Shown: positions 20,826-33,592 of the stretch, piece by piece | How positions within the stretch are numbered: the stretch's first letter is position 1 | How the letters are laid out: each line of letters begins with the position of its first letter | Assembly (NCBI GenBank): GCA_018398575.1 | Contig: JAGTXZ010000010.1 | Coordinates: 1,488,001-1,552,000, forward strand | Length of the DNA: 64,000 bases | Source of the DNA: Ampelomyces quisqualis | Taxonomy: Eukaryota; Ascomycota; Dothideomycetes; Pleosporales; Phaeosphaeriaceae | Direction of reading: 5' to 3' | Notes under the pieces: model-generated | Seen by the model: only the letters and a program-made list of their open reading frames with translations | Databases searched by the model: none | What the model was told of the DNA's origin: nothing | Translations under genes and position numbers: made by a program

Positions 20826-21381
20826 AGCATCATCATCTGTTTGTTTACACTCGCGATTCATGATACCCAGCATTATTTTCTCGAGATATCTTCTTTATCA
20901 ATCTTGATATCTTGGCGTCAAATAAAATGTACCACGTGTATCCTGCGCACCGGCTCTTGGAAACAAAGAGGACCATGTGCCTACAGTACTGGTACCTCTC
21001 CATGACCTTCCGGCTTTATCTGTCACCATGGCGAACCTTACGCCTTCCGACCGACATACTTGGATGGCATCCATCGAAATCCGTTTGTGTTTGCGCACGG
21101 CGATCTGCATCGGGCAAAAGGGCACCGATTCAGCAACACTAGATTAGGCTTCGATGTCATGCAGCCCAATCATCACGCCGGCCATGAGACCATGCCAGAC
21201 AAGTGGGCGTGTCAAGAGGTCCTCGCCGCTGTGACATGCCCCGCTGTCGTGAGAGTGCGGGGTAGACTTTAGCGGCGGTCAAGACTCGCATGCCTTGAAC
21301 TGTCTGCAAAAGTCTGGCATTTTCGGTCAACTCTACTTCTCTACATAGCTGGAAAATACTCGAGTCTCCTCTACCGCCACC
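20826..21381. other. Intergenic: CCDC174-like 3' end and promoter of the GST-oxygenase gene
   Basis: AATAAA at 20921..20926, 96 bp after the stop, is a good polyadenylation signal. A CACGTG palindrome is at 20933..20938. The start codon at 21382 has the context CCGCCACCATGA. Confidence 0.4.
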
Positions 21382-23067
21382 ATGACCATCCAGGTGTACT
21401 GTATGTATAACCTCATCATCACCAACTTATATACATACTCAAACAGCGTCTAGGTGACCCTTGCACCGTCAACTCACGCAAAGTGCTGGCGGGTCTGGAT
21501 GAAATCAAAGCAGACTACAAGCAGAATTACATCAACTACTTCACGGGAGAGCACAAAAGTGATGCCTTCGCCAAGATCAACCCACATGCAACTGTACCAG
21601 CAGCAGCCGATGGAGACTTGACCATCACGGAATCGGTGAGCAAAAGACATCCGAGAGAAGCTAACAAACCGACTTTCTAATGTCGAAATCAGAATGCAAT
21701 CCTCATGTACGCTGCAGAGAAGAGCGGGAATGATAGCATGTACCCCAAGGACCTCAAGAAACGCGCCGACGTGAGTAGCCCTGTCAATACTCGATACGGG
21801 TTCTGATTCAAATTTCTCGCTTCAGGTGAACCGTTGGCTACTCTGGGAAGCATCGTCTTGGTTCCCTACCTGCTATGTATACTTGGTGGAGAATGTGGTC
21901 AAGCCGCTCATGAAAGGCGAACCAGATCAGAAAGTCATTGATACCGAAGCGGATAAATTTCACCGCAGTGCGGGTGTTCTTGACGCCCGGCTCAGTAAGA
22001 ACAAATGGCTCACGGGCGACAATCTGACCATTGCCGACATTGCTGTTGCTGCGCCCATGTATGTCTCGCTTTATACATGCTTCACATTTGTCCTGACTCT
22101 GTACAGGCATGTCTATGCGGACCAAAAGCTACCATTGGACAAGTATCCAAATCTGAAGCGTTGGATGACAGATGGCATTGAACAACTTGATAGCTGGAAG
22201 AACACACAGGCCGCGGTCGACAAAGCTCTGTTCCCAGATCGCGTACGTACTCCAGCGTCAGTTCGAACCGTTGTCAACTACACAAAAGCTGTTGACGGGC
22301 TCACTGAAATCTACTTTTACGAGAGCGACAAAGCTAAGGACGTACATGTTCCAGGTGACGCGCCAGTAGAGATATCCATTTTTGATGCGTGGTCACGGGC
22401 AAAGGACTTTACGTTGGATAAGAATGGCTTCTCGCTGCACGACTTTCAAGCGAAGCATGACAATTGGGATGACGACGATGCTGTACGCTCTAGCTTTTAC
22501 CCAGAAATCGTCGATTTTCTCAAGGCTACTGTTGGTGCGCAACGCGTTCTGGTGTTTGACCATACCATAAGGAGCGAGAAGAATGCACACAAGAAGCTTA
22601 CCGATGAAAAGAGCACTTCTCAACGCACGCCTGTCATGCTTGTACACTGCGACTACACTGCCGAGTCTGGCCCCGTCCGCGTTACTCAGTTGTTGGGCGA
22701 AGAAGCTGAGGACCTTCTTTCCCGCCGCGTTGTCTTTCTCAACGTCTGGAAGCCACTGAATGTGGTCGAAGAGCGCCCACTGGCCATGTGCGACACGCAG
22801 TCTTGCTCTGTTAATGACTTCTTCAAACTCTTCCTACGTTATCGTGACCGTACAGGAGAGAATTATGTCATGAGTCCTTCTCCACAACACAAATGGTGGT
22901 ACTTTCCACGCATGAACCCGAAGCAGGCAATCTTGCTCAAGACATTTGACAGCGAAACGGATGGTCGTGCTCGTTTTGTCGGACACACTGCTTTCGAGGA
23001 TCCGACTAGCCTAGCTAATCCGCCGATGCGAGAGAGTGTAGAAATTCGTACAATTTGTTTCTTCTAG
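21382..23067 (+). CDS. Glutathione S-transferase fused to a CmcJ/AsaB-type oxygenase domain
   Basis: CDS join(21382..21400, 21454..21635, 21693..21770, 21826..22058, 22107..23067), 490 aa. Introns are 53, 57, 55 and 48 nt; the last has no stop and a length divisible by three, so it could be read through, but splicing restores AAPMHVYADQ. Residues 1-75 are a GST thioredoxin-like domain (YCDPCTVNSRKVLAGLDEI, NPHATVPAA, ITESNAILMY); 85-205 are the helical GST domain (LTGDNLTIADIAVAAPM). From about 222 to the end is the CmcJ-related domain: HCDYT with H351 and D353, then WWYFPRMNPKQAILLKTFDS, GHTAF (H464), and the end PMRESVEIRTICFF. Family knowledge: the fungal members (AsaB-like) are hydroxylases/desaturases in secondary metabolism, with the H-x-D...H set likely binding iron. 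The linker is only about 15 residues. Inference: detoxification or a small-molecule tailoring step. Confidence 0.88.
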
Positions 23068-23547
23068 GCGTAATCGGGAAAATGTAAGACTTCAGCAAGC
23101 CGCTCGAAATTCTCTTTAATTGTATGTACCTCCACTCTCAGCCTATCTTTGCAATTCCAAGTCCATCTCACCCTCGGAAATCGCGTTGCTGTCTCTAATC
23201 ACCTGCAAATCAGTATGTATCAATGCAATCGGCTGCTTAATGACCTACACCATCTTGTTCTGTAAATCTCTCACCGCCACTCTAGATCTTTATCCGCACG
23301 TGCGTTGATAATCGACAACGAGGGTTTGCGAGCCTGTGCCTGTTGCAGTGTTGCCAAGTATCAGATCGCCTGCCCGCGCACCTTGCCAACCGGAGGTTAG
23401 CGTTGGCAAGTCCAACGCAAAAGATTAGATAAACGCAGAACTTAAGCGCTTAACTACTTTAATTACGCTTTATCTTAGCTAATACTATATCTAGTCTATA
23501 GAGCTCTTATAGTATTATCAAAGCATATCTTTAGGCTACTCTAGCTA
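23068..23547. other. Gene-to-repeat transition
   Basis: Normal composition continues to about 23,400; from about 23,430 TpA-rich sequence typical of RIP takes over, 100 bp or more before the transposon end. A small perfect hairpin (GCGTTGG/CCAACGC) lies near 23,401-23,420. No gene is supported. Confidence 0.5.
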
Positions 23548-23558
23548 CGTTAGGAAAA
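23548..23558 (+). repeat. Left terminal inverted repeat, outer element
   Basis: CGTTAGGAAAA, preceded by target TA at 23546..23547. Confidence 0.85.
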
Positions 23559-23568
23559 CACAACGTTG

Positions 23569-23595
23569 GCAACATCCGCGACATTAGCGACACTG
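23569..23595 (+). repeat. 9-bp subterminal repeats, left end of outer element
   Basis: Three 9-bp units in a row (GCAACATCC, GCGACATTA, GCGACACTG), 11 bp inside the TIR. The inner copy has the RIP-altered equivalent just after 27,233. The unit resembles the array at the right end. Confidence 0.6.
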
Positions 23596-24399
23596 TTAAC
23601 ACGACTGTACCGCTAGCTACTAGACAGTTCTTGACTGTGCTCTGCTGTGCTAAGCAACAACAGCAATGCTTAGCATACTATTATTAGTAGCCTAGCTTAT
23701 AGAACCCTTTTGCAAAATAGTTTATAGTTCTTATATTTAATATAGCTTTGCACTGTCTGCACAACTGTGTTGCTAGTTAGCAGCCTGTCTTTAACTGTGC
23801 CTAACTATAGTTTAAGTTTAAGGCAATCTCTTTAATAGCGCTATTACTTAGTTTAGGTTTTGCTGTAAATCTACACTATCCTTGCGCTTTAAATTAATTT
23901 TGCGTTACATTTATGTATATACTTCTTTTGCAATACTTTTTGTATTCTTATACTCTTAGAACTAGGCTACGTATTTACTTAAGCGTTTTTTATCTTACAG
24001 CTTTGCATAGTAGTGTACTGTACTTTGTAGTTCTACTACTTAATTTACCTAATTTACACTAGCCCTTTAAGCTTTATAGAAATTTTCTTATTATAATTCT
24101 ACTTAATCTTTTTTTCTTTTATTATTACACCTTATAGACTACTGCGCAACAATGTCTTTACATTCTGCTTCTTTAGAACTTTTGTTTCTAGATTACTTTT
24201 TAGGTTATATAGAATAATGCTCTTGTATACGTCTGCTAGCTAGCCTAGTTAATATACTCTAAATATAAATTAGTCTTAGGTGCCCTATTTGTCTTAAGGC
24301 TCTGCAATTATAACCTTATTTGCCTTAATTAGCGTAATAGCTTCTGCAAACGCTATTAACACTACTAAAATAAATGTTAAGTCTAGGTCTCTTTATTTT

Positions 24400-26700
24400 G
24401 CTAACATAGCGTCTATTTTAGACTTTAGCATTCTTTCTCTTAGTAGAAAAACTATATCTTTGCTAAATTTTTTTTAAAGCTTTATTTAGAGCACTAGTTG
24501 CACACATAGTTTGTATAAGCTAATAAGAATTTTAGCCTAAATATTGCGTAGTACTATTTAATTATCTACTAGGCTTCTCTAATTAGAATTAGGTCTAGTT
24601 TTAATATAGGTTCTCTTAGCCTCTAGCTTAATTGCCTTATACTTTGCACTATATATAAGTAGTAAGTTAAGGTTATTAGTAAACATTTCTTTATCTAGCT
24701 ACTAGAAGTGCTGTTAGATATGCGTTAATATAAACTACTTAGTTTTCTTACTTTCTTTACTTTTAAATAGCGCAGCCTTAAGCTAGGCTAGTATTAGAAA
24801 TGTTATAATACTTTGTATCTTAGCGCAGTTAAATATATATATACTCTTAGCTTTTACGCTATTTAGCTCTTCTTGTTATAGCACTATCTTACATCTTATT
24901 ATTATATTAGCTATAAGTAATTAGAAGTTATCTATTTAGTATAGCTAGTAGAACGTTAGAAAGTTACTCTTAATACCTAAAATCTTCTAGCCCTATAGGT
25001 CTTGCGTAACTAGAGTTTAACGCAGTATAAACTTTGCTGCAATCTTTTTTCCTAACGCTATAAGCGCTATGTACTTAGAAGAATAAAGTACATTTTTAAC
25101 TTCTTCTTATACCTTAGATAAGTAGGTGTCCTAGCCCTTTGCTATAACTAGGCCTAATATCTTTTTTATCTCTCTTATATCTATAATTTTCTTAATACTT
25201 ATATATATAGGGTTAGTAGTAGTAAACAGTTTAGAACTATCTATATTATTCTTTTTACCTATAAGATAGTGCTAGTTTAAGAAGTTCTTATTATCTTGCA
25301 GTCTACTAAGCACTAAGAAGATAAAAATAAGTATCTTGTAGAGACTCTTCTCTATTAGTGTACTTAAGAGGGCCTAGGCCTTTTACTAATAACTATAGTT
25401 CTTAACTTAAATAGTCTTGTATAAGTTACCTATAATAGTATTCTTAGATTTATAGTTATAGAACTTGTTAAAGATAATATGTCTCTATATTACTACGTAG
25501 CTAGGAATATTAAAGGTGTCTATTACGCTTACTTTACTACCTTTTAATAATATTTTGCGTATAGTTATAAGTCTTATAGTTTAGTATTTGTTAAGTACGT
25601 GTTTTACTAATATTATGTAGCTATATATAATTATAAATTAGCTAGTAAATAGTGCTAGACAGTGCGTAGTTACACTTAGGTAGACTTTTAGCATATAGCA
25701 TTCTTAGATATACTATAGAACTGTCTCTATATACTTCTTACTGTCCTTTATAAATTTGCGTAGTAGAACGTTTTAGTTAAACGCTGTAAGGTGCTGTTTA
25801 ACTTATAGATTAATTTTTATCTTTATTTCTTTGTCTGCTATTAGTGCGCCTATACTTTATAGAAAGGTGTTGTCTATAAAGCAGATATAGAGCGTAAGAA
25901 GGTCTTTTAGATTACACTATTTAGATTTGCAAAGGCCTATAGTAATAATTTTAGCCTTCTATACAGCTAGTGCGTAGCTTTATCTACTTACTATAGATGC
26001 TGCTAACTATAGCTCTTTTAGTATTAAAGGGTTTTTTTTGTATACATATAAGAATGTCTGTTAGTCTGTTATAGGGCACTATTCTTAACTGTTATCTTTA
26101 GCTCTATGTTAACTAGTTTTATTCTTTAATTAGTTCTCTTACACTTTAGTCTAGTTTTTAAAGTGCGTATGCCCTATAATTATTATAAGTACAGCTAATT
26201 TTATTTTTCTTATACCTATTATGTTTCTAAATATGCTGCTATTGTCTAAAGATAGCTCTTTTTTGTAAAGTATGTAGGCTTCTATTAGTTAGTATGCTAT
26301 AAATAGGACTGTTAGTCTCTATAATAAATGTAGTATTATAGGCGCATTATCCTTAAAGTCTTTTAGTAGAGATCTAAAGAAGTTAGCTACTTCCTGCTAT
26401 TTGTTCTCTTAGTAGTATTCTATTACTACTCTAATTTAAGCTTGTAGTTTATCTACTATTCTATCTTACGTATTAGTTGCGTAGATTGTAGTTATAGGCT
26501 CTTTATAGTGCACTTACCTTGCGTTTAGTAGGGCTTAGAGCTGCAGCCTTTCTTCTAACGCAAGTTGTTTTGCTAACTAGAGCTCTTTATCCTTATCTCT
26601 GTTACTTTTATTATACTTTTCTTATTTTTCTTTACTGCTAGAGTAGGTATCTTCCTCTAGTAACCTCTATTGTTTTTTTATAGTACTCTTATATTTCTGT
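24400..26700 (-). pseudogene. Degraded coding frame in left segment, outer copy; family unknown
   Basis: Read on the minus strand, one frame gives protein-like sequence for over 2 kb with stops almost only at TAG/TAA, as expected from RIP of CAG, CAA and TGG codons. It begins with a Lys/Glu/Gln-rich helical part (near 26,520-26,650, including LAKQLALEERLQL) and goes on to a mixed hydrophobic/basic region. I do not recognise the family. Limits are approximate. Confidence 0.4.
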
Positions 26701-27212
26701 CTAAGTGTAGTAATTAGCGTAGATATTGCGTTGTTTTGTGTTTGCGCAGTATCTTTGTTTCTGCTTCTCTTTACTTTCTTTGTAGTACTATTGTTCTACT
26801 TCTCTAGGCGCTTAATTTTAGTAGTTAGAGTCTTAATGCGTATATCTAGGCTGTTATCTTTCTTCTTCTTACCTCTGCTCTATCTGTTAAAGCGTTTGCT
26901 ACTATTTACTTTAGGTCCTATTAATAGTTTACAGGCTAGGTCTGCTAGCGCTCTTATTATCTTTTGTTATTTATAGTTGTTATCTTTAGTGTTGTTATTA
27001 AGCTCTAAGTAGAGGCACCTTTGCCTCTTGTCTCTAGTAGCACCTACTAGGTTTATAATATTGCTGTTACTGCCTAAAGTAAAGTGTACTATATTATATA
27101 GTTAGCTGTTGTTATTTGTATACTATTCTAGGTTGTATTACTACTAGGCTTAACTTTGTCTTGTACTAGAGTCTAGTATTTAATTATAACGCTCTTAAGG
27201 CTTCTTATCTTA

Positions 27213-27223
27213 CGTTAGGAAAA
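27213..27223 (+). repeat. Left terminal inverted repeat, inner element
   Basis: CGTTAGGAAAA, preceded by target TA at 27211..27212; identical to the outer left end. Confidence 0.88.
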
Positions 27224-28064
27224 CACAACGTTAGCAACATCTATAATATTAGTAACACTATTAATATAACTATACTGCTAGCTACTAGACAGTTCTTAAC
27301 TGTGCTCTACTATGCTAAGTAATAATAGTAATGCTTAGCATACTATTATTAGCAGCCTAGTTTATAAAACCCTTTTATAAAATAGTTTATAGTTCTTATA
27401 TTTAATATAGCTTTGCACTATCTACACAACTATATTACTAGTTAGCAGCCTATCCTTAACTATGCCTAACTATAGTTTAAGTCTAAGGCAATCTCTTTAA
27501 TAGCGCTATTACTTAGTTTAAGTTTTGCTATAAATCTACACTATCTTTACACTTTAAATTAATTTTACGTTACGTCTACGTATATACTTCTTTTGCAATA
27601 CTTTTTATATTCTTATACTTCTAGGACTAGGCTATATATCTACTTAAGCGTTTTTTATCTTATAGCTTTACACAGTAGTGTACTGTACTCTACAGTTTTA
27701 CTACTTAATTTACCTAATTTACACTAGCCCCTTAAGCTTTATAGAGATTTTCTTGTTATAATTCTACTTAATCTCTCCTCCTTTTGTTGTTACACCTTAT
27801 AGACTACTGCGCAATAATGTCTTTATGTTCTACTTCTTTAGAACTTTTATTTCTAGATTGCTTTCTAGGTTGTACAGAATAATGCCCTTATACATGTCTG
27901 CTAGCTAGCCTAGTTAATATACCCTAAACATAAATTAGTCTTAAGTACCCTGTTTGTCTTAAGGCTCTGTAATTATAACCTTATTTACCTTAATTAGCGT
28001 AATAGCTTTTGCAAACGCTATTAACGCTACTAAAATAAATGTTAAGTCTAGGTTCCTTTATTTT

Positions 28065-30365
28065 GCTAACACAGCGTCTATTTTAGACTTTAGCATTTCT
28101 CTTCTTAGTAGAAGAACTACATCTTTACTAAATTTTTTTTAAAGCCTTATCTAGAGCACTAGTTGCACATATAGTTTGTATAAGCTAATAAGAATTTTAG
28201 CTTAAACGTTGCGTAGTACTGTTTAATTATCTGCTAGGCCCCTCTAATTAGGATTAGGTCTAGTTTTAATATAAGTCTTCTTAGCCTTTAGCTTAATTGC
28301 CTTATACTTTGCACTATATATAAGTAGTAAGTTAAAGTTATTAGTAAATATTCTTTTGTCTAGCTGCTAGAAGTGCTATTAGATATACGTTAATGTAAAC
28401 TGCTTAGTTTTCTTACTTCCTTTGCTTTTAAACAGCGCAGCCTTAAGCTAGGCTAGTATTAAGAATATTGTAATACTCTATATCTTAGCGCAGTTAAATA
28501 TGTATACGCTCTTAGCTTTTGCGCTATTTAGCTCTTCTTGTTATAGCACTATCTTATATCTTGTTATTGTGTTAGCTATAAGTAATTAGAAGTTGTCTAT
28601 TTAGTATAGATAGTAGAACGTTAGGAAGTTGCCCTTAATACCTAAAATCTTCTAGCCCTATAGGTTTTGCGTGACTAGAGTTTAACGCAGCATAAACTTT
28701 ACTATAATCTTTTCTCTTAACGCTATAAGCGCTATGTACTTAGGAGAATTAAGCATATTTTTAACTTCTTCTTATACCTTAGATAAGCAGGTGTCCTAGC
28801 TCTTTACTATAACTAGGCCTAATATCTTTCTTGTCTCTCTTGTATCTATAATTTTCTTAATGCTTGCGTATACAAGGTTAGTAGTAGTAAACAGTTTAGA
28901 ACTATCTATATTATCCTTCTTACTTATAAAACAGTGCTAGTTTAAGAAGTTTTTATTATCTTGCAGTCTACTAAGCGCTAGGGAGATAAAAATAAGTATC
29001 TTATAGAAACCCTTCTCTATTAGTGTACCTAAGAGGGCCTAGGCCTTTTACTAATAACTATAGTTCTTAACTTAAATAGTCTTATATAAGTTACTTATAA
29101 TAGTATTTTTAGATTTGTAGTTATAGAACTTGTTAAAGATAATACGTCCCTATATTACTACGTAGCTAGGAATATTAAAGGCGTCTATTACGCTTACTTT
29201 ACTACCTTTTAATAATATTTTGCGTGTAGTTGTAAGTCTTATAGTTTGGTATTTATTAAGCACGCGTTTTACTAATATTGTGTAGCTGCATACAATTATA
29301 AATTAGCTAGCAGATAGTGCTAGACAGTATGCAGTTACACTTAGGTAGACTTTTAGCATATAGCGTTCTTAGATATACTATAGAACTGTCTTTATATACT
29401 TCTTACTATCCTTTGTAAATTCGCGTAGTAGAACGTTTTAGTTAAACGCTGCAAGGTGCTGTTTAACTTATAAATTAATCTTTATCTCTATTTCTTTGTC
29501 TACTATTAGTGCGCTTATGCTCTGTAGAAGAGTATTATCTATAAAGCAGATACAGAGCGCAAGAGAGTCTTTTAGGTTGCACTATTTAGATTTGCAGAGG
29601 CCTATAGTAATAATTTTAGCCTTTTATACAGCTAGTGCGCAGCCCTATCTGCTTACTATAGATGCTGCTAACTATAGCTCTTCTAGCATCAAAGGGTTTT
29701 TTTTGCATGTATATAGGAATATCTATTAGTCTATTATAGGGCACTATTTTTAACTATTGTCTTTAGCTCTATATTAACTAGTTTTATTCTTTAATTAGTC
29801 TTCTTATACTTTAGTCTAGTTCTTAAAGTGCGTATACTCTATAATTATTATAAGTACAGCTAATCTTGTTTTCTTTATACCTATTATGTTCTTAAATATG
29901 CTGCTATTATCTAAAGATAGCTCTTTTTTATAAAGTATATAGGCTTCTGTTAGTTAGTATACTATAAATAAGACTATTAGTCCCTATAATAAATGTAGTA
30001 TTATAGGCGCGTTATCCTTAAAGTCTTCTAGTAGAGATCTAAAGAAGTTAGCTACTTCCTACTATTTGTCCTCTTGGCAGTGTTCTATTACTACTCTAAT
30101 TTAAGCTTGTAGTTTATCTGCTATCCTGTCTTATATATTAGTTATATAGATTGTAGTTATAGGCTCTCTATAGTACACTTACCTTGCGTTTAGTAGAGCT
30201 TAAAGCTGCAGCCTTTCTTCTAACGCAAGTTGTTTTGCTAACTAAAGCTCTTTATTCTTATCTTTGTTACCTTTATTACACTCTTCTTATTCTTCTTTAC
30301 TACTAGAGTAGGCATCTTTTTCTAGCAACTTCTATTGTTTCTCTATAGCACTCTTATATTTCTGT
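28065..30365 (-). pseudogene. Degraded coding frame in left segment, inner copy; family unknown
   Basis: Counterpart of the outer-copy relic, exactly 3,665 bp further on and without length change. Each copy retains C/G bases that the other has lost, so both descend from a common coding sequence. Family not recognised; limits approximate. Confidence 0.4.
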
Positions 30366-32130
30366 CTAGGTGTAGTAATTAGCGTAGATGTTACGTTGTT
30401 TTATGTTTGCGTAGCATCTTTGTCTTTACTTCCTTTTACTTTCTTTATAGTGCTGTTGTTCTGCTCCTCTAGGCGCTTAATTTTAGTAGTTAGGGTCTTA
30501 ATGCGTATGTCTAGGCTGTTATCTTTCTTCTTCTTGCCTCTGCTCTATCTGTTAAAGCGTTTGCTACTATTTACTTTAGGTCCTATTAATAGTTTATAGG
30601 CTAGGTCTGCTAGCGCTCTTATTGTCTTTTGTTGTTTATAGTTATTGTCTTTAGTGTTGTTGTTAAGCTCTAAGCAGAGGCGCCTTTACTTCTTGTCTCT
30701 AGTAGTACTTACTAGGTTTATAATGTTGCTGTTGCTGCCTAAAGTAAAGTGCACTATATTATATAGTTAGCTGTTATTATTTGTATACTGTTCTAAGTTA
30801 TATTACTACTAGGCTTAACTTTATCTTATACTAGAGTCTAGCATTTGATTGCAACGCTCTTAAGGCTTCTTATCTTAATATATAAGTTAATAGTTACAGC
30901 TAGATTGTTATTATTAGTAATTAGGCGCAGCGCTAACGCGTTAAATATCTTTGAAGTCTTAACTGTATACTAGTCTATAAATTTTGGTTGCAACAGGTGT
31001 TTAATAAGTGTACTATATTTAAGATATTATAGCTTTATCTTAAAGTTACTGTCTTTAAGCTACTATTAACGTGTAGCTGTTATTAGCCTTAAAAGTAGGA
31101 AGGTCTAGGCAGTTTAACAATGTACGCTGTCTATAATATAGATATTAACGTTGTTAAGTAACAGTTTAGTTGTTATTATAGTAAGGCCTATTAGCTAGGT
31201 TACTAAAGTAGTAGAAGAACTTAAGACTACTAATGCTAACTGCGTGCGTTCTAGTTCTAAGTTTACAGGTATTAGCTATCTTTCTATATGTTTAGCTTTA
31301 ACTTTATTACTATAGTCTTAAATTTCTAAGATTATCTTCTTCTATACAGCGCCAGCTGTTGCTTTGTAGAATTTCCTTAGTATGCTACTATTAGTTAGTT
31401 AGGGGTATGCAGTATACTTAAGCTATTTATCTATTATTAAGCTGCGTATTATCTTTAGGTAGTTAGCCTATAGGTATACCTGTTTAATCTTATTATATAT
31501 ATTCTTGTGCTAGATAAAATCTGTTATCTCTTTAACCTATATGTGCTAGTCTACTATATTAATATTGTAGCCTATTCTTATAATTGCCTATAATACGTTA
31601 TTAGTAGTTATTGTCTTTGCATTGCTTATGTACTATTTATTTAATTAAGGTAGCTACTACTTATACTTATTATCGCAATTCTATAACGCGCGCATTATAT
31701 AATATGTTACACGTAATAGTTAAGAATAGTGCAGGCAGGTGCAAGAATAGTAAAATAGCTACAGCTTAGTTAGCGTATATAGGTGTGCTTGTGTTATATA
31801 CTTACTTATAACAGTGTTATAATATATAGTGTAGTGTAGTAAACATAATATAGAAAATTATGTATATGTGTGTTGTAGTACTATTATTGTTATTATGTAG
31901 TTATAGTGCGTTTGTAGTAGTAACACAGTATTATATAGTTATAGCAGTAGGTTAAATTATAGGTGCAGGTAAAAGTAAGTAGGGTTTTGTCCTAGTATTA
32001 TATAGCTTTTTACCTAGCGCTAACGCGTTGTATTATGTCTTTAAGGTAAGTAAAGGTATATTCTAAAGGGGCGCCTCTTACTGCGTGTTATTCTTAGTGC
32101 AGCACTGTACAGTACTGTATAGCACTATAT

Positions 32131-32450
32131 AGCACTAAGTAAAATTCTTACTTTTTAGTTTTTTGTATTATAGTGTAAGCAACTTACCTTTTGTATTTTA
32201 TAGTAGTAGTACTCTCTTTAGTCTAGCAAGTAAACTTAGCTAAACCTACTAGTGCTATTATAGTAGACAGGTCTACTATACAGTACTATAGGACACTATA
32301 TAGCACTAAGCAAAATTCTTACCTCTTATGTTTTTGCATTATAATATAGGTAACTTACCTCTTGTATATTATGTTAGTAGCACTCTCTTTAGTCTAGCAG
32401 GTAAACTTAGCTAAACCTACTAGTGCTATTGCAGTAGACAGGTTACGTAA
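32131..32450. repeat. Two tandem units of about 171 bp, inner copy
   Basis: A unit beginning AGCACTAAG and containing TTAGCTAAACCTACTAGTGC occurs at 32,131 and again at 32,302. Each is preceded by alternating CAGTACTGTA/AGCACTATA palindromic motifs. Confidence 0.6.
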
Positions 32451-33592
32451 CAAGGCTGCGTTAGAATATTTAAGTTGTATACTAGCGTCTAGTAGTTTAC
32501 GTAGAATTATAGGGAAGTTTTTTATACGTCTATAGTCCTATTAGTAAGGAAAGCTGTCTATTGCCTTCTATTTCTTTACACTATGTTATTCTATTGTAAT
32601 TCTATATTGTCTATTAGTGCATCTAACGCCCTAGACTGTGTGCTATTAGCGTAGATAGTAGTTAACAGATCTCTATAGTGTACGCGGCTTGCAGCTAGCA
32701 AGGAAGTGTATAGCAGCCTGCTTCTGTTATGTATTTTAACGTTAGTTTAAGACGTTTGTGTTTTTAACTAGATAATTCTGCCCTACGTTCTATAGATTTG
32801 TTTATAAGGAGATTAGTTTCCTCTTTTTAATACTAAGTTTACTATTAATATAGTAGTATTTCTTTGTTTAGGTGTTCTTTCTTAGTATTAGCAACTAATA
32901 TTGCAAATTATACAGTACGCAGTATCTTATAAAGAATACTGTTATTATCTGTTATTTTATATTTTTATATAATAGCCTTGTCTCTTGTTAACATGTCTTG
33001 TAGTATAGTGTCTCTGCTTAGTGCTAGTATGCTAGAGTGCTTAACTTCCTACGCTGCTATTCTACTTAGATGTTACTGTGCGTATATAATTTTTTAATAA
33101 CTCTACTCTTTTAGTTGCATAGATTATGTGCTACTACTTTAGATTATTAATCTAGTCTTTAGCTAAATATAGTTAGTGCTAGGTAATTATTCTTTAATTT
33201 TAGTGTTTACTAGGCTAATGTTATCTAGTTATTTTAGTTAATGCGCTAGCTAAAATACTAGAGATTGTAGGCCTTGTAAGATAATTTGTGCAATAGCTAT
33301 TCTTGTTCTAGTTAAGTATAGTATTATTACGCTTTTCTAACTATAACTACACTATAACATTACTCTTGGTTTTTACGCTTATAGATAGCCTAGCGTTGTC
33401 TTATTTTAGGTATATAGTATTCTTGTGTTTGCATTAGCGCAGTCTTACTACCTAGTTACGTATATCTTTTTAGTGTCTGTCTTACAGCTCTACAGCTATC
33501 TATTTTATAGTTGCCTGTTACAGTGCTTCTAGCTTGTTAATATATTACCTATTGTTTATAGTAAACTCTTGCTAACCTATATACACCTGCAG

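Noticed and set aside
26731..26976. Very hydrophobic 81-codon plus-strand frame (and its copy at 30396..30599)
   Set aside because: It is antisense to the minus-strand degraded frame; hydrophobicity comes from T-rich RIPped sequence.
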